Source of the DNA: Bacteroidota bacterium
GTDB taxonomy: Bacteria; Bacteroidota; Bacteroidia; Flavobacteriales_D; Crocinitomicaceae
Assembly (NCBI GenBank): GCA_018825925.1
Contig: JAHKAT010000125.1
Coordinates: 1 to 10,483 of the forward strand
DNA length: 10,483 nucleotides
Direction of reading: 5' to 3'
The position numbers were made by a program, and so were the translations under genes. Below the pieces are notes generated by a model, which was not told where the DNA came from, searched no databases, and saw only the letters and a program-made list of their open reading frames with translations. Each line of letters opens with the position of its first letter. The first letter of the stretch is position 1. Below are positions 7,435 through 10,483 of this stretch, in pieces.

Positions 7435-7947
7435 TTAATTTTGATCTTTTAATTTCAATAATTCAGCATACAATTTGTCCTCATCACCAGGCGCATAATT
7501 GTTGTGAGCATATACAATTTTACCGCTTTTATCTAGCAAAAAGGTATGAGGCACATTGTTTACACCCATCGCTCTTTTAAAATCGCCATTCGGGTCCATT
7601 AACACTAAATATTCCCATCCTTTACCGTTGACATAAACTGGAACAGAGTTTTTTGTTTTTTCATCGTCAACAGAAACGGCAATTAAATTAACGCCTGTTT
7701 CTTCCTGCCAATCTGTGTATAAATCATGAATTGTATTGAGCTCTCTTTTGCACGGTGAACACCAAGTAGCCCAAAAACTAATAATTACTGGACCGTCGAA
7801 ACCAAAATCTGCAGTGTTTACTTCTTTTCCATCCATGTCTTTTAACTTTACCGAAGGCACCGATTTTCCTGATAATAATTCACTTTCCTGAGAAAACCCA
7901 CAAAAAGATAATAACCCAATAGACAATACAAATACTAATTTTTTCAT
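7435..7947 (-). CDS. TlpA/ResA-like periplasmic thiol-disulfide oxidoreductase
   Basis: A thioredoxin-fold protein that probably reduces disulfides outside the cytoplasm. From ATG at 7947 it has 170 residues: signal peptide MKKLVFVLSIGLLSFCGFSQ (1-20), then an AhpC/TSA-Redoxin-type fold. The active site is WCSPC (C63, C66) after ISFWAT, and the cis-proline is P133 in NNVPHTFLLD. C16 in the signal peptide follows Phe rather than Gly/Ala/Ser, so lipidation is unlikely. An in-frame TTG at 7968 would add seven residues before the signal peptide and lies inside the promoter's -7 element, so I reject it. It leads the operon with the DUF6029 and Omp28-like genes, which suggests it keeps a thiol in one of them reduced or oxidised. 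No cytochrome-maturation genes are nearby. Confidence 0.92.
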   Translation of the reverse strand: MKKLVFVLSIGLLSFCGFSQESELLSGKSVPSVKLKDMDGKEVNTADFGFDGPVIISFWATWCSPCKRELNTIHDLYTDWQEETGVNLIAVSVDDEKTKNSVPVYVNGKGWEYLVLMDPNGDFKRAMGVNNVPHTFLLDKSGKIVYAHNNYAPGDEDKLYAELLKLKDQN

Positions 7948-7965
7948 TCTAATAATTTTTATAGA

Positions 7966-7994
7966 CAAAGGTCAAATACCCTGCCGAAAGCCAA
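7966..7994 (-). promoter_or_regulatory. Candidate promoter of the tlpA-like/DUF6029/Omp28 operon
   Basis: On the minus strand, TTG (7994-7992) is followed after 18 bases by GACCTTTG (7973-7966), five of six fixed positions of TAnnTTTG. The ATG at 7947 lies 18 bases past the -7 element, so the leader is very short. The intergenic gaps inside the operon show no second promoter. Confidence 0.5.
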
Positions 7995-8176
7995 ATGTAG
8001 CCATTATTTAACGCTGAAATACGACCCATATTTAAAAACATGTTGAATTCCTAATGGACCTAAAATCTAAAATATTACTATTACAATATTCTTTTTCAAC
8101 ACTTTAACAACTAAAAAAACATTGAAAATATTGGAATCACAAAATTTCATGTATTCTGGCAAGCTATTTGAATAAA

Positions 8177-8207
8177 TTGGAAAAGAACACATTTTTTATT
8201 AAATTTG
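8177..8207 (+). promoter_or_regulatory. Bacteroidota-type promoter of the T9SS-cargo gene
   Basis: TTG (8177-8179) followed after 20 bases by TAAATTTG (8200-8207) is an exact match to the Bacteroidota consensus with central spacing. It predicts a leader of about 50 bases before the ATG at 8263. The leader is A-rich just before the start, as is common where Shine-Dalgarno sites are not used. Confidence 0.75.
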
Positions 8208-8262
8208 TTTATTAAGGTAGATTCTGACAGGGTCGATCTGAAAAGAACATTAAACGAACGAT

Positions 8263-8982
8263 ATGGTTAAAAATATACTTTCACTTTTCATTGCAGTATT
8301 AATTTGTGGTCTTTCTAGTGCGCAAGTACAGAAATTCAAGCTCATGAAATATGGCACTACCACTGACCTGACTGGAACAGTTATAGATGTTGACATCACC
8401 ACGACAGATGAAATTCATTACAATTTATTAGTTGAAAACATCTCTGGTGGGACTATGGATGTTGTTGCTTCAAGAACAATTATTTCTGCACCTTCAAATT
8501 GGTTAGATCAAGTTTGTTTTGGAGCTAATTGTTTTGATATTGGCGACAAACAGAAATGGACCATGGCGTCTGGTGATGCCTATACCATGAATGATGGTCA
8601 AAGTTCTGTGTCTGAAATTAAAATCAATCCAGCTACACCGAACAATGCTATTTACAGATATTATTTCGGTACTTCACAAGATCCTTTTCAAGATTCAGTG
8701 GACATCAAAGTGAACAATGTTTTGAGTGTTAAAGAGTTTAAAAAAGACTTCACTTTGAATGTTTCTCCAAATCCGGCCAATGATTATTTGACGATAAAAG
8801 CAGGTGGTATTGAGTCTGCCAACTTAAAAATGATGGACGTATTAGGAAATGTAATTTTGTCTGAATCTTTTTCTGGTTACAAAACCATTAACACAAGTAC
8901 CTTTAAAAATGGAGTTTACTTCGTGTTGATTTCTGGAAATGGAGTGGCTAGCACGAATCGAAAAGTGGTTATTCGACATTAA
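8263..8982 (+). CDS. Secreted protein with T9SS type A C-terminal sorting domain
   Basis: The 239-residue product is probably exported by Sec and then by the type IX secretion system to the surface or medium. Residues 1-20 form a signal peptide (LSSA/Q). The N-terminal domain (21-155) is beta-rich and Ig-like, with C85 and C90 in VCFGANC, a likely disulfide. From about 163 comes the type A sorting domain: LNVSPNPANDYLTI, MMDVLGNVIL, FKNGVYFVLI, ending KVVIRH. This domain directs cargo through T9SS and is normally removed. No enzymatic residues are apparent; a binding or structural role is possible. The gene has its own strong promoter and a strong terminator, so it is a single-gene unit. No T9SS machinery genes are in the window. 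Confidence 0.9.
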   Translation: MVKNILSLFIAVLICGLSSAQVQKFKLMKYGTTTDLTGTVIDVDITTTDEIHYNLLVENISGGTMDVVASRTIISAPSNWLDQVCFGANCFDIGDKQKWTMASGDAYTMNDGQSSVSEIKINPATPNNAIYRYYFGTSQDPFQDSVDIKVNNVLSVKEFKKDFTLNVSPNPANDYLTIKAGGIESANLKMMDVLGNVILSESFSGYKTINTSTFKNGVYFVLISGNGVASTNRKVVIRH

Positions 8983-9003
8983 GCACTTAAAAATAATAGT
9001 AGA

Positions 9004-9028
9004 AGCCTCAGAAATCTGAGGCTTTTTT
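9004..9028 (+). terminator. Rho-independent terminator after the T9SS-cargo gene
   Basis: AGCCTCAGA (9004-9012) pairs with TCTGAGGCT (9015-9023); opening the innermost A-T pair gives a realistic eight-pair, GC-rich stem with a four-base loop. Six T follow (9023-9028). It lies 22 bases after the stop codon and only 14 bases before the ATG of cysQ. Confidence 0.9.
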
Positions 9029-9041
9029 ATTGCCTAAAATC

Positions 9042-9830
9042 ATGCTAATATCCTCTTTAATTATTGACAAGACTGTTGAAGCCGCCCGCGTTGCTTCGCT
9101 TCAAATCATGCGTGTTTACGCTGAAGATTTTGAGGTAATTAAAAAACAAGACGGTTCGCCAGTAACCAAAGCAGATCAGCTCTCTTCCAAATCAATTACT
9201 GAAATATTGTCCATATTTGGCTACCCCATTCTCAGTGAAGAGGGCGACTTACCCTTATATTCCGTTAGAAAAAACTGGACAACTTATTGGTTAATCGACC
9301 CACTCGACGGGACCAAAGAATTTGTAAAAAAGAACGATGAATTTTGCATCAATATTGCCTTGATTCACAACAATCAACCGATTTACGGTCTCATTTGTTC
9401 ACCTGTCACCGGACACACCGTTTACGCCGCTTCGGATCTTGGACTTTGGCAAGGTAATTTTCATAATCCCAGTTCCTTCGAAAAACACCCCATAATTGAG
9501 CTCGATAAAACGCCTTTAGTACGCCTAGTTGGCTCTCGAAGTCATGGTGCGCTTGAGAGTGAAATTCCAACGCTCGATCTTAAAAACAAAGTAATTTCCT
9601 TTCATCAAAAAGGAAGCGCTTTAAAATTTATTGATTTGGCATTAGGCGAAGCTGACGTGTATTATCGTAAAGGTCCGACGATGGAATGGGATACCGCAGC
9701 CGGACATGTTTTACTCCAAGTGATGAAAGGTGATATCGTAAACACCCAAGGCAAAACACTGGTATATAATAAAGAAAACCTGCTAAATCCAGATTTTATA
9801 GCAAAAACCCGTATTTTTACTTTAGTTTAA
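9042..9830 (+). CDS. cysQ: 3'(2'),5'-bisphosphate nucleotidase CysQ
   Basis: Hydrolyses 3'-phosphoadenosine 5'-phosphate (PAP), a by-product of PAPS-dependent sulfate reduction or sulfation, to AMP and phosphate in the cytoplasm. The 262-residue length is usual. It belongs to the Li+-sensitive Mg2+ phosphatase (inositol monophosphatase-like) superfamily. Metal-binding residues are visible: D45 in TKAD, E66/E67 in ILSEEG, D86 and D89 in DPLDGT (86-91), and D217 in EWDTAAG. Flanking phrases such as DGTKEF and NIALI are typical of CysQ rather than SuhB. ATG at 9042 is preferred; the in-frame TTG at 9030 begins right at the end of the terminator T-run. No clear TAnnTTTG promoter lies just upstream. 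A lipoprotein gene follows after 18 bases, probably in the same transcript. No sulfate-assimilation genes are in view. Confidence 0.93.
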   Translation: MLISSLIIDKTVEAARVASLQIMRVYAEDFEVIKKQDGSPVTKADQLSSKSITEILSIFGYPILSEEGDLPLYSVRKNWTTYWLIDPLDGTKEFVKKNDEFCINIALIHNNQPIYGLICSPVTGHTVYAASDLGLWQGNFHNPSSFEKHPIIELDKTPLVRLVGSRSHGALESEIPTLDLKNKVISFHQKGSALKFIDLALGEADVYYRKGPTMEWDTAAGHVLLQVMKGDIVNTQGKTLVYNKENLLNPDFIAKTRIFTLV

Positions 9831-9848
9831 TTTTAGAAAGCTCGAATA

Positions 9849-10130
9849 ATGAAAAACGTTTTTTTAGGTTTAGGACTACTCCTTCTGGCTTCTTGCGGAA
9901 CCACAAGTATTGTGACCGGTACAATTGTAGAGGATTGTTCGGGCGTTTATGTAAGAAATAACAATGTAGATTGGAAAATTTGCAACTCTTCAAAAATTAA
10001 ACCCACTGATAAAGAAGGAAATATAACCATCAATTATATTCGAGTAGATAAATGCAAAGATTCATCCATTTGTTTGGTTTATCACCCTTCCGCTCAATCG
10101 ATTCGTATTAAAAAAGTACTGAGAAAATGA
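9849..10130 (+). CDS. Small cysteine-rich lipoprotein of unknown function
   Basis: A 93-residue product with a clear lipoprotein signal (LLLASC, lipidated C16). The mature part is about 77 residues and beta-rich. It starts TSIVTGTIVEDCSGVYV and contains four cysteines, C30, C45, C69 and C75, a number that would allow two disulfides. The C-terminus is basic (RIKKVLRK). A small OB- or SH3-like barrel is possible but only a guess. It lies 18 bases after cysQ, and its stop overlaps the start of the next gene in ATGA, so translation of the two is probably coupled and they may act together at the envelope. I do not recognise a named family. Confidence 0.8.
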   Translation: MKNVFLGLGLLLLASCGTTSIVTGTIVEDCSGVYVRNNNVDWKICNSSKIKPTDKEGNITINYIRVDKCKDSSICLVYHPSAQSIRIKKVLRK

Positions 10131-10483
10131 CAATAAGAGCATTCTCGTTTTTGCTCATACTTTCTATTTCCCAAGGTTTTTTTGCGCAACAGAACTTGGA
10201 ACCAATTGACTCTTATCATAAGGATCAACTTTGGAATAAGGCGCCTGAAACCTCATCATTTCTACCCATTCCGCAAAGTCGTTTTGATTTGAGAAATTCA
10301 TTGCGCGATTCTTCAAGACAATATTATTGGATCACTCAAAAGTTGTTTAAAGAATATTTATTTGAAATCAAGGGGGATGGATATCGTATTGATATCACTC
10401 CTGTTTTAAATATCGCACGAGGAAAAGATCGCGCAGATAGTAACCTTCGCAGCCTGTTTGACAATACAAGGGGAGTTCAAATA
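10127..10483 (+). CDS. Secreted or outer-membrane protein, N-terminal part, cut by window edge
   Basis: The frame is open from ATG 10127 to the last base, giving 119 residues. Residues 1-20 form a signal peptide (GFFA/Q). After a Pro/Ser-rich linker comes QYYWITQKLFKEYLFEI (65-81), then RIDITPVLNIARGKD (87-101) and a FDNTRGVQI segment at the edge. From memory, a pattern of paired 'KLF.E.L' and 'P.LN...GKD...NTRG' opens large Bacteroidota surface proteins of the kind annotated as capsule-assembly-like or gliding-motility RemB-like beta-barrels. That assignment is tentative. The start codon overlaps the lipoprotein stop by four bases (ATGA), which supports this start and translational coupling with the lipoprotein and cysQ. 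Confidence 0.8.
   Translation, partial: MTIRAFSFLLILSISQGFFAQQNLEPIDSYHKDQLWNKAPETSSFLPIPQSRFDLRNSLRDSSRQYYWITQKLFKEYLFEIKGDGYRIDITPVLNIARGKDRADSNLRSLFDNTRGVQI

Larger units (their letters stand above)
7948..8262. other. Divergent AT-rich intergenic region
   Basis: This stretch of 315 bases separates the tlpA-like operon from the T9SS-cargo gene. Its ends hold the two divergent promoters (7966-7994 and 8177-8207). The roughly 180 bases between them are very AT-rich and contain three copies of AATATT (8071, 8085, 8127). A ten-base direct repeat, GAAAAGAACA, occurs at 8180 and again at 8240. I see no reading frame with a coding look, no tRNA and no terminator in it. Confidence 0.7.

Noticed and set aside
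7948..7968. Extension of the TlpA-like protein to an upstream TTG
   Set aside because: It places seven residues before a normal signal peptide, and the TTG lies inside the predicted -7 element; ATG at 7947 is far better.
8071..8132. Three AATATT copies as a CRISPR-like or iteron array
   Set aside because: Six-base AT palindromes are expected often in such AT-rich DNA, and spacing is irregular.
9030..9041. TTG start for CysQ adding four residues
   Set aside because: It begins at the end of the terminator T-run; the ATG at 9042 gives the usual CysQ N-terminus.

Overview
The window reads as chromosomal DNA of a Bacteroidota bacterium, most likely in the order Flavobacteriales. The supports are low GC, Bacteroidota-type promoters (TTG, 18-23 bases, TAnnTTTG), weak Shine-Dalgarno sites, many signal-peptide and lipoprotein genes, a type IX secretion (T9SS) C-terminal sorting domain, and families typical of the phylum (Omp28-related, DUF6029, a long atpB with a signal peptide). 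I cannot name genus or species. No mobile element, CRISPR array, rRNA or tRNA is visible, and composition looks uniform.

Left part (1-3990), minus strand. A 3'-truncated atpB (F1Fo ATP synthase subunit a) runs off the left edge. It has its own strong promoter, whose spacer holds a perfect GGGAAA-G-TTTCCC palindrome. Upstream lies a large lipoprotein M1-family metallo-aminopeptidase with all catalytic residues.

Middle (3853-7970). A divergent promoter region separates the peptidase from a plus-strand biotin carboxyl carrier protein. That gene converges, with a 4-base gap, on a 64-residue conserved-looking unknown gene. Next is a three-gene minus-strand operon, in transcription order: a TlpA/ResA-like periplasmic thioredoxin, a DUF6029 outer-membrane beta-barrel candidate, and an Omp28-related lipoprotein with a CXXC motif. 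Gaps are only 19 bases, there is one promoter at the head, and a long inverted repeat follows the last gene. Two CXXC proteins flanking a barrel suggest an envelope redox module of unknown substrate. This is the most interesting system in the window.

Right part (7974-10483), plus strand. A 289-base AT-rich divergent intergenic region carries the promoters. It is followed by a secreted protein with a T9SS type A sorting domain and a strong intrinsic terminator. Then comes a tight cluster: cysQ (3'(2'),5'-bisphosphate nucleotidase), a 93-residue cysteine-rich lipoprotein of unknown function, and, overlapping it by ATGA, the start of a secreted or outer-membrane protein cut by the right edge.
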